61,850 bases of DNA from Christensenella hongkongensis (GTDB lineage Bacteria > Bacillota > Clostridia > Christensenellales > Christensenellaceae), in assembly GCF_000981035.1 (NCBI RefSeq), contig NZ_LAYJ01000105.1, forward strand, positions 1 through 61,850, in the 5' to 3' direction. The notes under the pieces were generated by a model, which searched no databases, had not been told where the DNA came from, and worked only from the letters and a program-made list of their open reading frames with translations. Made by a program: the position numbers and the translations under genes. This document shows positions 16,588 through 25,139 of the stretch, piece by piece; the first letter of the stretch is position 1; each line of letters begins with the position of its first letter.

Positions 16588-16995
16588 ATGGCATATGTAT
16601 TCACAAGAGACCTGGAAACGGGTAACGCTAAGATCGATTCGCAGCACAAGGAATTGTTTGATGCGATGAACAAACTGGAGGCTGCATGCTCGCAGGGCAA
16701 GGGACGCGTTGAGGTAGAAAAGACGCTGCAATTTTTAAGCGACTATATTACAAAGCATTTTGGTGACGAGGAAACGCTGCAAAGGCAGTCGGGTTATCCT
16801 GATTTTATGAAACATAAGGGCTATCATGAAACATTTAAAAAAGTGGTGGCAGATATTGCGGCGGAATACAAAAGGGATGGCTCGTCTATCGTTTTGGTGG
16901 GCAAGGTAAACGCAAAGGTAGGAATGTGGCTTTTGAACCACATTAAGCGTGAGGACGTAAAGCTTGGGCAATACCTGAAGAGCAAAAATATGTAA
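16588..16995 (+). CDS. Bacteriohemerythrin
   Basis: Single-domain hemerythrin of 135 residues that binds O2 at a di-iron centre. All seven expected ligands are present: H20, H57, E61, H76, H80, H118 and D123. Such proteins deliver or sense oxygen. Its place between flagellin and cheV suggests a role in oxygen-dependent motility of an anaerobe, which is inference. GGGGG at about 16573-16577 precedes the ATG. Confidence 0.93.
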   Translation: MAYVFTRDLETGNAKIDSQHKELFDAMNKLEAACSQGKGRVEVEKTLQFLSDYITKHFGDEETLQRQSGYPDFMKHKGYHETFKKVVADIAAEYKRDGSSIVLVGKVNAKVGMWLLNHIKREDVKLGQYLKSKNM

Positions 16996-17020
16996 GTGTG
17001 AAGGGAAGCGGTAAGGGGCT

Positions 17021-17974
17021 ATGGATGAAAATGGTGCAAAGCAGGGAATCCTGCTGGAATCCGGGACAAATGAAATAGAAATCATGGAATTTACGATCGC
17101 CGGCAATACCTTTGGGATCAACGTGGCAAAGATCAAAGAGATCATGATGCCTTCACCAGTCAAAAAAATGCCGCATGTACATCCGGCGGTTGAGGGAGTA
17201 TTTAAGCCGAGGGACATAGTGATTACTGTGATAGACCTTCCGGCATACCTCGATATGGACGAGGAACACGATAAGGATAAGGACTTATTCATTATAACCA
17301 ATTTCAACATGATGAATATTGCGTTCCGCGTACATACAGTAGAAGGAATTGACAGAATTTCGTGGAAGGACGTCGATAAGCCTGATAAAACGATCTATGG
17401 CGGTATGGAAGGAATTGTGACCGGACTTGCACAATACGGCGGGAGGCTGATCTCTGTACTTGATTTCGAAAAGATTGTGGCAGATATCGCGCCGGAGACG
17501 GGCATTCAGTTATCGGAGATCGATAAGCTCGGCGAGCGTATGAGGGACGAGAGGCCGATTTTAATCGCGGAGGATTCGTCGCTGCTCGCGGCAATGATAA
17601 CAGAAGCGCTCCACAAAGCGGGCTATACCAATACGGAACGCTGCGACAACGGGCAGGAAGCATGGGATTACCTGTGTAAAGTGAAAAAATCCTGTGAAAA
17701 TGGAGCGCCTGTTTTGGAGCGTGTCGCGTGCCTCATAACGGATATCGAGATGCCAAGAATGGATGGGCATCACCTGACAAGGCTTGTGAAGGAAGACGCC
17801 ATTTTGAAAAAAATACCGGTCATCATTTTTTCTTCGCTTGTCAATGACGAAATGCGTATTAAGTGCAAAGAGGTCGGGGCTGACGAACAGCTCTCCAAAC
17901 CGGAAATCGGTCATTTGGTTTCGGTGGTCGACCATCTTTTGGCCGAATGCGAAAAGGCGGACGAAAACGTTTGA
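17021..17974 (+). CDS. cheV: Chemotaxis coupling/response regulator CheV
   Basis: CheV joins a CheW-like coupling domain (about 15-165) to a receiver domain (about 180-310). It links receptors to CheA and gives phosphorylation-dependent adaptation. The receiver has the acidic pair in LIAEDSS and the phospho-acceptor Asp in LITDIEMPRMDG. Length (317) is standard. The last codons of this gene are also the -35 box of the flgB promoter. Confidence 0.94.
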   Translation: MDENGAKQGILLESGTNEIEIMEFTIAGNTFGINVAKIKEIMMPSPVKKMPHVHPAVEGVFKPRDIVITVIDLPAYLDMDEEHDKDKDLFIITNFNMMNIAFRVHTVEGIDRISWKDVDKPDKTIYGGMEGIVTGLAQYGGRLISVLDFEKIVADIAPETGIQLSEIDKLGERMRDERPILIAEDSSLLAAMITEALHKAGYTNTERCDNGQEAWDYLCKVKKSCENGAPVLERVACLITDIEMPRMDGHHLTRLVKEDAILKKIPVIIFSSLVNDEMRIKCKEVGADEQLSKPEIGHLVSVVDHLLAECEKADENV

Positions 17975-17999
17975 CAGAAAATTTGAAATCGGATATACT
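17971..17999 (+). promoter_or_regulatory. Consensus sigma-A promoter for the flgB operon
   Basis: TTGACA at 17971-17976, 17 bases, TATACT at 17994-17999. The -35 overlaps the TGA stop of cheV. A second -10-like TATAAT lies at about 18014-18019. It probably drives the long flgB-to-sigD transcript. Confidence 0.85.
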
Positions 18000-18081
18000 T
18001 GGTATAGTATGATATAATATTGCAATAGCTATATGCTTTTTTAAGCGGGGATATTGTTTTGCGGGAAGGATGACTGTAAAT

Positions 18082-18489
18082 ATGAATATTTTTGATGGAG
18101 TCAATTCGCTGCAACAGGGTGTCGCAGCTTCGTGGAAACGTAATTCTGTGATACTGGATAATGTGGCAAATAATGACACGCCGGATTTTAAGGCTTCCCA
18201 TGTGGAATTTGAGTCGCTGTACAAAGAAGCGCTGCAATCCGAAGAAGAAGGCGGGTTCCGGCATACAAGGACGCGCGATACCCACCGTACGATTGGCGCG
18301 GGAGATTCTTCGAATGTGCAGGCCGCTGTTGTTAAAAATGCGGACACAACCTACCGCATGGACGGCAATAATGTGGATATCGATCAGGAAATGGCTGATT
18401 TTGCAAAAAATGTGATTTATTATAACACGCTTTTAAATAAGGTGAACGGGCAGTTTAACCAGCTGCGTACGGCAATTAAGGGACAATAG
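18082..18489 (+). CDS. flgB: Flagellar proximal rod protein FlgB
   Basis: Rod subunit next to the MS ring. The product carries the rod-family signature 'vILDNVaNndTPdFKAshVeFe' near residue 30 and a C-terminal helix (MADFAKNVIYYNTLLNKVNGQFNQLRTAI, split across the D0 region). An in-frame ATG at 18070 abuts GGAAGG. The ATG at 18082 gives MNIFDGVNSLQQ, which fits other FlgB N-termini, and has better spacing, so it is preferred (135 residues). It is first in the operon after the sigma-A promoter. Confidence 0.92.
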   Translation: MNIFDGVNSLQQGVAASWKRNSVILDNVANNDTPDFKASHVEFESLYKEALQSEEEGGFRHTRTRDTHRTIGAGDSSNVQAAVVKNADTTYRMDGNNVDIDQEMADFAKNVIYYNTLLNKVNGQFNQLRTAIKGQ

Positions 18490-18512
18490 GTTTTTGACGG
18501 GGAGGTAGGAAC

Positions 18513-18950
18513 ATGGCTTTTTTACAGTCAATGGACATTACGGCTTCGGCGCTTACCGCGCAAAGGCTGCGTATGGATGTTGTCGCGGAAAATGTGGCAA
18601 ACATCAACACAACGCGCACTGCGAACGGACAGCCCTACAGAAGGCGTTATGTGGTATTTCAGCAGAAGGAGGAAACGCCGTTTTCAGCACAGCTCAACAA
18701 TTCGCTTTCCGGTACTGCGGGGAGCGGAGTCCGGGTTACGGAAATTGCGGAGGATCCATCCGAATTCAAGCTGGATTATAATCCGACGCATCCGGATGCG
18801 GATGAATTTGGATATGTGCGTATGCCCAATGTGGAGCTTGCGCGCGAAATGGTGGACATGATGTCTGCGACGAGGTCTTACGAGGCCAATATTACCGTTA
18901 TGAACTCAACGAAGAGCATGGCAATGTCCGCGCTTGATATTGGGAAATAA
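18513..18950 (+). CDS. flgC: Flagellar proximal rod protein FlgC
   Basis: Rod subunit of 145 residues. It has the N-terminal 'SALTAQRLRMDVVAENVANINTT' signature, the internal 'YRRRYVVFQ' strand and the C-terminal 'MVDMMSATRSYEANITVMNSTKSMAMSALDIG' D0 helix (pattern described, not continuous quotation). GGGGAGG precedes the ATG. It follows flgB by 23 bases. Confidence 0.95.
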   Translation: MAFLQSMDITASALTAQRLRMDVVAENVANINTTRTANGQPYRRRYVVFQQKEETPFSAQLNNSLSGTAGSGVRVTEIAEDPSEFKLDYNPTHPDADEFGYVRMPNVELAREMVDMMSATRSYEANITVMNSTKSMAMSALDIGK

Positions 18951-18976
18951 CAGACGATTTACGGGGGTATCGATTC

Positions 18977-19273
18977 ATGAATATCACTTCTATTGCCTCG
19001 CCGGCAGAATTATATCAGGCTGCGGCAGGCCAAAAGACAGAAAACAGGCAGGGGGCTTCATTCAGCGATATGCTGACAAACGCCATAGCCCAAACCGATC
19101 AGCTCAATCAAACCGCACAAAGCGACACACAGGCGCTGCTTGCAGGCGAAGTGGACGACATTGCAGGCGTAATGATCAACAGCAATAAAGCGGGAATCGC
19201 GCTTGATATGGTCGTGCAGGTACGCAATAAGGTGCTTGACGCATATAACGAAGTTATGCGGATGCAGCTATAG
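18977..19273 (+). CDS. fliE: Flagellar hook-basal body protein FliE
   Basis: FliE links the MS ring to the rod. The 98-residue product has the typical 'SFsdmLtnAIaqtdqLnqtA' N-terminal half and 'ALDMVVQVRNKVLDAYNEVMRMQL' C-terminal helix. The usual next gene, fliF, is missing; fliO follows instead. Confidence 0.94.
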   Translation: MNITSIASPAELYQAAAGQKTENRQGASFSDMLTNAIAQTDQLNQTAQSDTQALLAGEVDDIAGVMINSNKAGIALDMVVQVRNKVLDAYNEVMRMQL

Positions 19274-19288
19274 CGGGGATCAAAAAAC

Positions 19289-19924
19289 GTGGTAGAAGAA
19301 AAGACAGTCGAACTGGCTAAGGGGATCGATTTCCAGAATATACTGGTTATGATCGTCTATTTAGTGTTGATCTTGCTCGCCGCTTATTTCCTGACAAAAT
19401 TTGTTGCGAAACGCTCTATGCGCAAGGGAATGAAAAAGGAGCCGGGCAAGTCGGGGCCGGGTATAAAGCGCCAGGAGCTGGGGCATTTGGTGAGTGTTGC
19501 AGACCGGATTGCGATTGACAGGGATAAAACGGTTATGGTGGTCGAATTCCAGGGGAAATATTATCTTCTGAGTACAACGGCGCAGGAAATCAAGTGTATC
19601 GACAAAGTGCCGATCCAAACGGAAGAAGAGCTGGAAAAAACGCCGCCGGAACCGCAAGCCGGTCAGGAAGAGCAAACGCTTGAAAATGCAGCTGGAAGCG
19701 GGGAAGCGCCGGTAGCTTCGGCGCCCGTGCGGCCGGAGAACTTTTGGAGGCGGTTTTGCAAAAGTTTCCGGATTGTTGCGTCGGGCTATTTCCAAAAGGC
19801 AGGCAGAAACAAAGAACAGCAAAGGATGTTTGACGCACAGCTTAAAGAAATGATGGCTGAAAAGAAGACGCAGCCGGATGCTCAGGACGATAATCAGGAC
19901 AAAGGACATTTGGGTAAGGAATGA
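19289..19924 (+). CDS. fliO: Flagellar biosynthesis protein FliO
   Basis: FliO is a membrane factor that assists FliP ring assembly. The product has one N-terminal membrane helix (about 16-36) and a basic segment. A FliO domain follows ('GHLVSVADRIAIDRDKTVMVVEFQGKYYLL', read as pattern), then a Pro/Glu-rich cytoplasmic tail. The start is GTG after a GGGGAT site. Similarity within the family is modest, but position before fliP supports the call. Confidence 0.82.
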   Translation: MVEEKTVELAKGIDFQNILVMIVYLVLILLAAYFLTKFVAKRSMRKGMKKEPGKSGPGIKRQELGHLVSVADRIAIDRDKTVMVVEFQGKYYLLSTTAQEIKCIDKVPIQTEEELEKTPPEPQAGQEEQTLENAAGSGEAPVASAPVRPENFWRRFCKSFRIVASGYFQKAGRNKEQQRMFDAQLKEMMAEKKTQPDAQDDNQDKGHLGKE

Positions 19925-19950
19925 TCGCCGGCGGCGAGGGGTATTGTTGA

Positions 19951-20709
19951 TTGAAAAAGAAGGTAGTTTTACTCACCGTTATTATAATTGTGGCAGTGGT
20001 TTTGTTATGCGGCTGTGCAGATACGACGGGCGACGGCACGGGGGCGGACAGCGGATCTGATCCGCTTACACAACTCGTGGGGAGCCGTTCCACGGCGTTG
20101 CAGCTTGTGGGATTGCTTACGATTCTCAGTATAGCACCCGCGATTTTGTTGATGGTGACAGGGTTTACCCGAATCATCATTGTACTTTCGTTTACAAGAA
20201 ATGCGCTTGGGTTGCAGCAGATGCCGCCCAATCAGGTATTGGTTGCTCTTGCGCTTTTCCTGACGTTTTTTGTGATGGCCCCGGTATTTACGCAGGTAAA
20301 AACCGAGGCGATCGATCCGTATGTGGCGCAGGAAATCACATTTGAAGAGGCTGTCGACGCGGCGGAGGAACCGATCCGTGATTTCATGCTGCATCAGACC
20401 TATAAGCCGGACCTTGAAATGTTTATGGAATTTTCCGATACGTCGGATGTGCAGAACCTTGACGAGGTGCCGACTACAACGATCATTCCGGCATTTATCA
20501 CGAGCGAGCTGAAACGCGGATTCCAGATTGGATTCTTTATCTATATTCCATTTATTGTGATAGATATGGTCGTATCCAGTACGCTGATGGCGATGGGCAT
20601 GATGATGCTTCCGCCAATCGTTATTTCGCTGCCTTTTAAGGTGCTGCTGTTTATATTGGTGGACGGCTGGTCGCTCACGATGCAGTCGCTGCTTACAACG
20701 TTCACATAG
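19951..20709 (+). CDS. fliP: Flagellar export-gate protein FliP
   Basis: Core channel subunit of the flagellar type III export gate. The conserved core begins near residue 50 with 'LLTILSIAPAILLMVTGFTR', followed by 'NALGLQQMPPNQVLVALALFLTFFVM' (pattern) and the C-terminal 'PPIVISLPFKVLLFILVDGW' region. The N-terminus is a secretion signal ending VVLLCGCADTT, which resembles a lipobox with C30 at the cleavage position; that is unusual for FliP. The start is TTG. Confidence 0.95.
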   Translation: MKKKVVLLTVIIIVAVVLLCGCADTTGDGTGADSGSDPLTQLVGSRSTALQLVGLLTILSIAPAILLMVTGFTRIIIVLSFTRNALGLQQMPPNQVLVALALFLTFFVMAPVFTQVKTEAIDPYVAQEITFEEAVDAAEEPIRDFMLHQTYKPDLEMFMEFSDTSDVQNLDEVPTTTIIPAFITSELKRGFQIGFFIYIPFIVIDMVVSSTLMAMGMMMLPPIVISLPFKVLLFILVDGWSLTMQSLLTTFT

Positions 20710-20778
20710 TTGGCCTGAGAGGGGAAGAAATACGAAGACAGGCCGATATTGGCAGTGAGGCCAGGCTAAGACAAGGAA

Positions 20779-21054
20779 GTGATTATCATCGATCAGGCGA
20801 CAATTATAAAAGTAATGCAGGATGCAATCAGCACAGTGCTCACAGTGGCGCTGCCGCCTATTTTGATCGGGCTTGTAATCGGCATCATTATATCGATTTT
20901 CCAGGCTGCAACGCAGATTAATGAACAGACGCTTACCTTTGTGCCGAAGATTATCGGCATACTGCTGGCAGTGCTCATTTTTGGCGGGTTGATGCTGAAC
21001 AATCTGACTGAATTTACGGATCGTATTTATGGTTACATCGTAACGGTGGCGTAA
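20779..21054 (+). CDS. fliQ: Flagellar export-gate protein FliQ
   Basis: Export-gate subunit of about 91 residues with two membrane helices. Between them is the conserved 'SIFQAATQINEQTLTFVPKI' loop. The apparent start is GTG at 20779, only two bases after AAGG, so the exact N-terminus is doubtful. The 69-bp gap before it contains GGCCTG/CAGGCC arms that could form a hairpin. fliR follows after 11 bases. Confidence 0.92.
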   Translation: MIIIDQATIIKVMQDAISTVLTVALPPILIGLVIGIIISIFQAATQINEQTLTFVPKIIGILLAVLIFGGLMLNNLTEFTDRIYGYIVTVA

Positions 21055-21065
21055 AGGCGGTTGCG

Positions 21066-21863
21066 ATGGATTTTTTTACGGTGTTTGCGCAAAATTGGGA
21101 TTTTTATCTGTTGCTTTTCCTGCGGGTGTCCGGACTGATTTTTTCCTCGCCGATTTTTGGCAGGAGGAATATCCCAAACGTTGTAAAAATAGGGTACTGT
21201 ATCTGCATATCGCTTTTGTTTTTACAGTCGATACCGCAGATTTCAGAGCAGATGCAGGCATTTGATTATCACGATGACACGCTCATCTACATTTTTTTGT
21301 GCATCAAGGAGCTGCTGTTCGGCGTGATATTGGGATATGTGCTCAACCTGTTTTTCAACCTGACGTTTACGGCGGGACAGCTCATCGATATGCAGATGGG
21401 GTTTGGCATGGTCAACGTGTTTGATGTGCAGAACAATATCAGTATACCGATGGTGGGAAATTTCCTGAACATACTGATGCTGCTCGTGTTTTTCGCAACA
21501 AGAGGGTATGAGCGGCTGCTGAAGATTATGTATCTGTCCATCGAGAAGATACCGATCGGACAGGTAAGCTTTAACGCAAATATTGGCTGGGTGGCTCTGG
21601 AGCTGTTCATTCAGGCGTTCCTGCTTGCGGTGATCGTCGCGATGCCGATTATTGCATCCGGGCTGCTCGGAGAGGCGTGCTTTGGGATACTGATGCGCAT
21701 GGTGCCTCAGATGAACGCATTTTCGATCGGCATACCGGTAAAGATCGTTTTGGGGTTTCTGGTGCTGTTTGCAATGATTCCGGTTTATGTGGCCTTTATG
21801 CCGCAGGTGTTTGACCAGATGTTTGCAGGGCTCGAACAAATGTTCGCGGCACTGACGGGTTAG
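21066..21863 (+). CDS. fliR: Flagellar export-gate protein FliR
   Basis: Integral membrane export-gate subunit, 265 residues with about six hydrophobic segments. It shows conserved 'FLRVSGLIFSSPIFGRRNIP', 'GFGMVNVFDVQNNISIPMVG' and 'RMVPQMNAFSIGIPVKI' stretches. It completes the FliP5-FliQ4-FliR1 pore and is followed six bases later by flhB, its structural partner. Confidence 0.95.
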   Translation: MDFFTVFAQNWDFYLLLFLRVSGLIFSSPIFGRRNIPNVVKIGYCICISLLFLQSIPQISEQMQAFDYHDDTLIYIFLCIKELLFGVILGYVLNLFFNLTFTAGQLIDMQMGFGMVNVFDVQNNISIPMVGNFLNILMLLVFFATRGYERLLKIMYLSIEKIPIGQVSFNANIGWVALELFIQAFLLAVIVAMPIIASGLLGEACFGILMRMVPQMNAFSIGIPVKIVLGFLVLFAMIPVYVAFMPQVFDQMFAGLEQMFAALTG

Positions 21864-21868
21864 GGAAA

Positions 21869-22942
21869 ATGGCAGATAACAACAGCAGCGGGGAAAGAAC
21901 CGAAAGCGCAACCCCAAAAAAGAGGCAAGACGCAAGAGAACGCGGACAGGTTTTAAAAAGCACGGAAATCGTGATGACGGGTACCCTGCTTATTATGTTT
22001 GGCGCGCTTAAGCTGCTGATGCCTGTGATTGCCCAGGGGCTTATTAATTTTTCCGGAAGCTTTTTTTCCGGACAATATATACAGGACGAGGTTACGACAG
22101 AGAGCATTATCCCCGTGATGCAGACGATGATCTACGGTTTTTTGCAGATCATGCTGCCAATACTTGCGGTGGCGCTTCTCGCGGCGGTTGTAGTAAACGT
22201 AGTGCAGACAGGCTTTTTATTCAGCACCAAGGCGCTGGAGCCGAAGATGAGCAGGCTTAATTTCTTTGAGGGGATCAAACGTGTGTTTTCCACACGCACG
22301 TTGTTTGAACTGATTAAATCGATCCTGAAGGTTGTGGTGATCGGCGTCATCATTTATTTGCAGATAGAGGGCAATATGCCTGCGTTTGCAACCATGATGA
22401 GTACAAACATCGAGGCCAACATACTGAAAATCGCTGATATGATCATCAGCGCGGCATTTAATATAATGCTTTTCCTTGCTGCGATTGCCCTGATGGATTT
22501 TATGTTCCAGAGGTGGCGGTATGAAAAGGACCTGCGGATGTCCAAATACGAGGTCAAGATGGAAATGAAGCAGCAGGAAGGCGATCCGCAGATCAAAGGG
22601 AAAATACGCCAGAAACAGCGCCAGATGGCGATGATGCGTATGATGCAGGACGTTCCGGATGCGGACGTGGTGATTACAAATCCGACGCAATATGCGGTAG
22701 CGCTGAAATACGATGATGCAAAATACAGCGCTCCGATTATCCTTGCAAAGGGCAAGGACAATGTGGCGGCAAAAATCAAAGAGATCGCAAAGGAAAATTC
22801 CGTGGAGCTGGTGGAAAACAAACCGCTCGCACGAAGCCTGTACGCGACCTGCGAGGTGGGCGACATGATACCGGTGGAACTGTACCAGGTCGTAGCGGAG
22901 ATACTCGCTCAGGTTTACAAGGCAAAAAACAAAAACAGGTAA
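21869..22942 (+). CDS. flhB: Flagellar export switch protein FlhB with altered cleavage motif
   Basis: FlhB switches the exporter from rod/hook to filament substrates after self-cleavage between Asn and Pro. The protein (357 residues) has the N-terminal 'GERTESATPKKRQDARERGQ' signature, four membrane helices and the C-terminal cytoplasmic domain. The cleavage motif reads NPTQ instead of the usual NPTH (codons aat ccg acg caa, about 22678-22689). The rest of the domain (YAVALKYDD, ENKPLAR, GDMIPVELYQVVAEIL) is well conserved. Confidence 0.95.
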   Translation: MADNNSSGERTESATPKKRQDARERGQVLKSTEIVMTGTLLIMFGALKLLMPVIAQGLINFSGSFFSGQYIQDEVTTESIIPVMQTMIYGFLQIMLPILAVALLAAVVVNVVQTGFLFSTKALEPKMSRLNFFEGIKRVFSTRTLFELIKSILKVVVIGVIIYLQIEGNMPAFATMMSTNIEANILKIADMIISAAFNIMLFLAAIALMDFMFQRWRYEKDLRMSKYEVKMEMKQQEGDPQIKGKIRQKQRQMAMMRMMQDVPDADVVITNPTQYAVALKYDDAKYSAPIILAKGKDNVAAKIKEIAKENSVELVENKPLARSLYATCEVGDMIPVELYQVVAEILAQVYKAKNKNR

Positions 22943-22948
22943 GTAATC

Positions 22949-22966
22949 CTCCGCTTTCAGGCGGAA
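22949..22966. repeat. Short hairpin between flhB and flhA
   Basis: TCCGC and GCGGA arms (22950-22954, 22961-22965) flank a short loop. There is no T run, so it is probably an intercistronic stability element rather than a terminator. Confidence 0.3.
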
Positions 22967-23008
22967 GATTCAGATAAGTTTGGGAGATAAAGGGTAAACG
23001 AGGTCAGG

Positions 23009-25063
23009 ATGAAAATAAAGGACGCCGGAATTGCATTTGTTGTTTTAATCGTAGTATTGCTGATCATAATTCCACTGCCGCCGGTGTTGCTGGACGTGCT
23101 TTTGGTCGTTAATATATCGACGTCCCTGCTTGTGCTTCTGATGACGCTTTACGTCCATGAAGCGCTTGATTTTGCCGGGTTCCCGTCACTGTTGTTGATT
23201 TTGACACTGTTCCGTTTGGGCCTCAACATCGCTTCTACGCGGCTGATCCTGGGGAATGGGGGAAACGCAGGCTCAGTAATCGAGGCGTTTGGGAGCTTCG
23301 CAACGGGCGGGAACCTGGTTGTAGGGATTATTATATTCCTGATTATTATCGTAATACAGTTTGTGGTCATTACAAAAGGCGCAGAGCGCGTGGCTGAGGT
23401 GTCCGCACGGTTTACGCTGGATGCAATGCCCGGAAAGCAGATGGCAATCGACGCAGACCTGAATTCAGGATTGATTAATGAACAGCAGGCAAGGGAACGC
23501 CGTGAAAAAATTTCAAATGAAGCGGATTTTTACGGTGCGATGGACGGTTCGAGTAAATTTGTAAAGGGCGACGCCGTGGTTGGCATCCTCGTAACGGTGA
23601 TCAATATCGTCGGCGGACTCATCATAGGCTCTATGAACGGGGATGGAGCGCCGTTTGACGAGATTTTACAGACATATACGATTGCAACGATTGGCGATGG
23701 ACTCGTCAGCCAGATACCGGCGCTGATGGTATCGACGGCGACCGGAATTATCGTGACGCGCGCTGCGTCGCAGAGCAATCTGGGCCGTGACCTCATCAAC
23801 CAGCTGACAAGGCAGCCCTATGTATTTATTATGCTCGGGATCATGCTGATTTTTATCAGCCTGATTCCAGGACTGCCAAAGCCGCCGATTTTCATAGTGG
23901 CAGGGCTTGTACTGGTCATTGGGATCGTACTGCTGCGTGCGAACAAAAAGCCTGAGCAGCAGGCGCAGGAAGAAGATAAGGCGCTTGCCGCCGCGCGTGA
24001 AAAACGCAAGCCGGAAAATGTAACCGCATTGCTTCAGGTGGAGCTGATAGGGATTGAAATGGGATACGGACTGGTTCCGCTTGTGGACACAAGCCAGGGC
24101 GGGGATCTTTTAGAGCGTGTGGTGATGATACGCAGGCAATGCGCGATCGATCTTGGAATTATCGTGCCGGTTATCCGTATCAGGGACAATATACAGCTTA
24201 GCACCAATGAATACGTGATTAAAATCAAGGGTGTGGAGGTCGCCAAGGGAGAGGTAATGCTCGACCATGTACTGGCGCTCAGCACCAATGATGTAAAGGG
24301 AAAATTACAGGGGATTGATACGGTGGAGCCGACCTTTGGTTTACCTGCCGTGTGGATACCGGAAAGCGAACGGGAAAAGGCAGAGCTTTTGGGATATACG
24401 ACTGTAGACGCGCCCTCTGTGATTGCTACGCATCTTACAGAAACAATTAAGCGCCACTGCTTCGAGCTTTTGACGCGCCAGCAGGTGCAGACGCTCGTTG
24501 ATAATCTCAAAACAACGCAGCCCGCCCTTGTCGATGAAACGGTGCCAAAACTGTTTTCGCTTGGCGAAATTCAAAAGATACTTGCAAACCTGCTTCGGGA
24601 AAACATACCCATTCGGGATATGGGAACGATACTCGAAACGCTTGCCGATTGCGGCGCTGTGGTGCGCGATATCGACCTGTTGACAGAATACGTGCGCAAG
24701 AGCCTGTACCGTACGATCTCCAAACGCTTTGTGCCGGACGACAAGGCGCGCGTGATTACGCTCGATCCGTCGCTTGAAAAGCTGATTGCCGATAAGACCA
24801 AGCAGACGGAACAGGGGACTTATGTTGCGCTTACGCAGGGAGAAATTCAAAAGATTTTCAGCAGCCTGAAGGCTGTCATTGAAAAGATGAATCAAATGGG
24901 TATTACGCCTATCGTGCTGACCTCGCCTCTGGTGCGCAGGCAGTTTAAAAACGTGACGAGCCAGATGATACCTGATCTGATTGTGCTTTCCTATAACGAG
25001 CTTGACAATAATGTCGAGGTTTTCTCGGATGGTGTGATCAGCATCACCCCCGATCAGCAATGA
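23009..25063 (+). CDS. flhA: Flagellar export protein FlhA
   Basis: FlhA forms the nonameric export gate ring that docks chaperone-substrate complexes and couples ion flow to export. The protein (684 residues) has about eight N-terminal membrane helices (to about residue 310). It includes the FHIPEP-region signatures ('LLILTLFRLGLNIASTRLIL', 'AMPGKQMAIDADLNSGLI'). The cytoplasmic domain (about 345-684) ends with 'SYNELDNNVEV'. Length and motifs are complete. Confidence 0.96.
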   Translation: MKIKDAGIAFVVLIVVLLIIIPLPPVLLDVLLVVNISTSLLVLLMTLYVHEALDFAGFPSLLLILTLFRLGLNIASTRLILGNGGNAGSVIEAFGSFATGGNLVVGIIIFLIIIVIQFVVITKGAERVAEVSARFTLDAMPGKQMAIDADLNSGLINEQQARERREKISNEADFYGAMDGSSKFVKGDAVVGILVTVINIVGGLIIGSMNGDGAPFDEILQTYTIATIGDGLVSQIPALMVSTATGIIVTRAASQSNLGRDLINQLTRQPYVFIMLGIMLIFISLIPGLPKPPIFIVAGLVLVIGIVLLRANKKPEQQAQEEDKALAAAREKRKPENVTALLQVELIGIEMGYGLVPLVDTSQGGDLLERVVMIRRQCAIDLGIIVPVIRIRDNIQLSTNEYVIKIKGVEVAKGEVMLDHVLALSTNDVKGKLQGIDTVEPTFGLPAVWIPESEREKAELLGYTTVDAPSVIATHLTETIKRHCFELLTRQQVQTLVDNLKTTQPALVDETVPKLFSLGEIQKILANLLRENIPIRDMGTILETLADCGAVVRDIDLLTEYVRKSLYRTISKRFVPDDKARVITLDPSLEKLIADKTKQTEQGTYVALTQGEIQKIFSSLKAVIEKMNQMGITPIVLTSPLVRRQFKNVTSQMIPDLIVLSYNELDNNVEVFSDGVISITPDQQ

Positions 25064-25139
25064 GCGGTCGGATCGAATATACAGTAGAGGCACGTGTGGC
25101 CGGAATTGCTGACCGGAAGTGGAAAGGGTTTGTGCAGAA

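Noticed and set aside
20710-20778. GCCGATAT at about 20742, resembling a sigma-28 -10, before fliQ
   Set aside because: No TAAA lies 15 bases upstream, and fliQ is internal to a transcribed operon.
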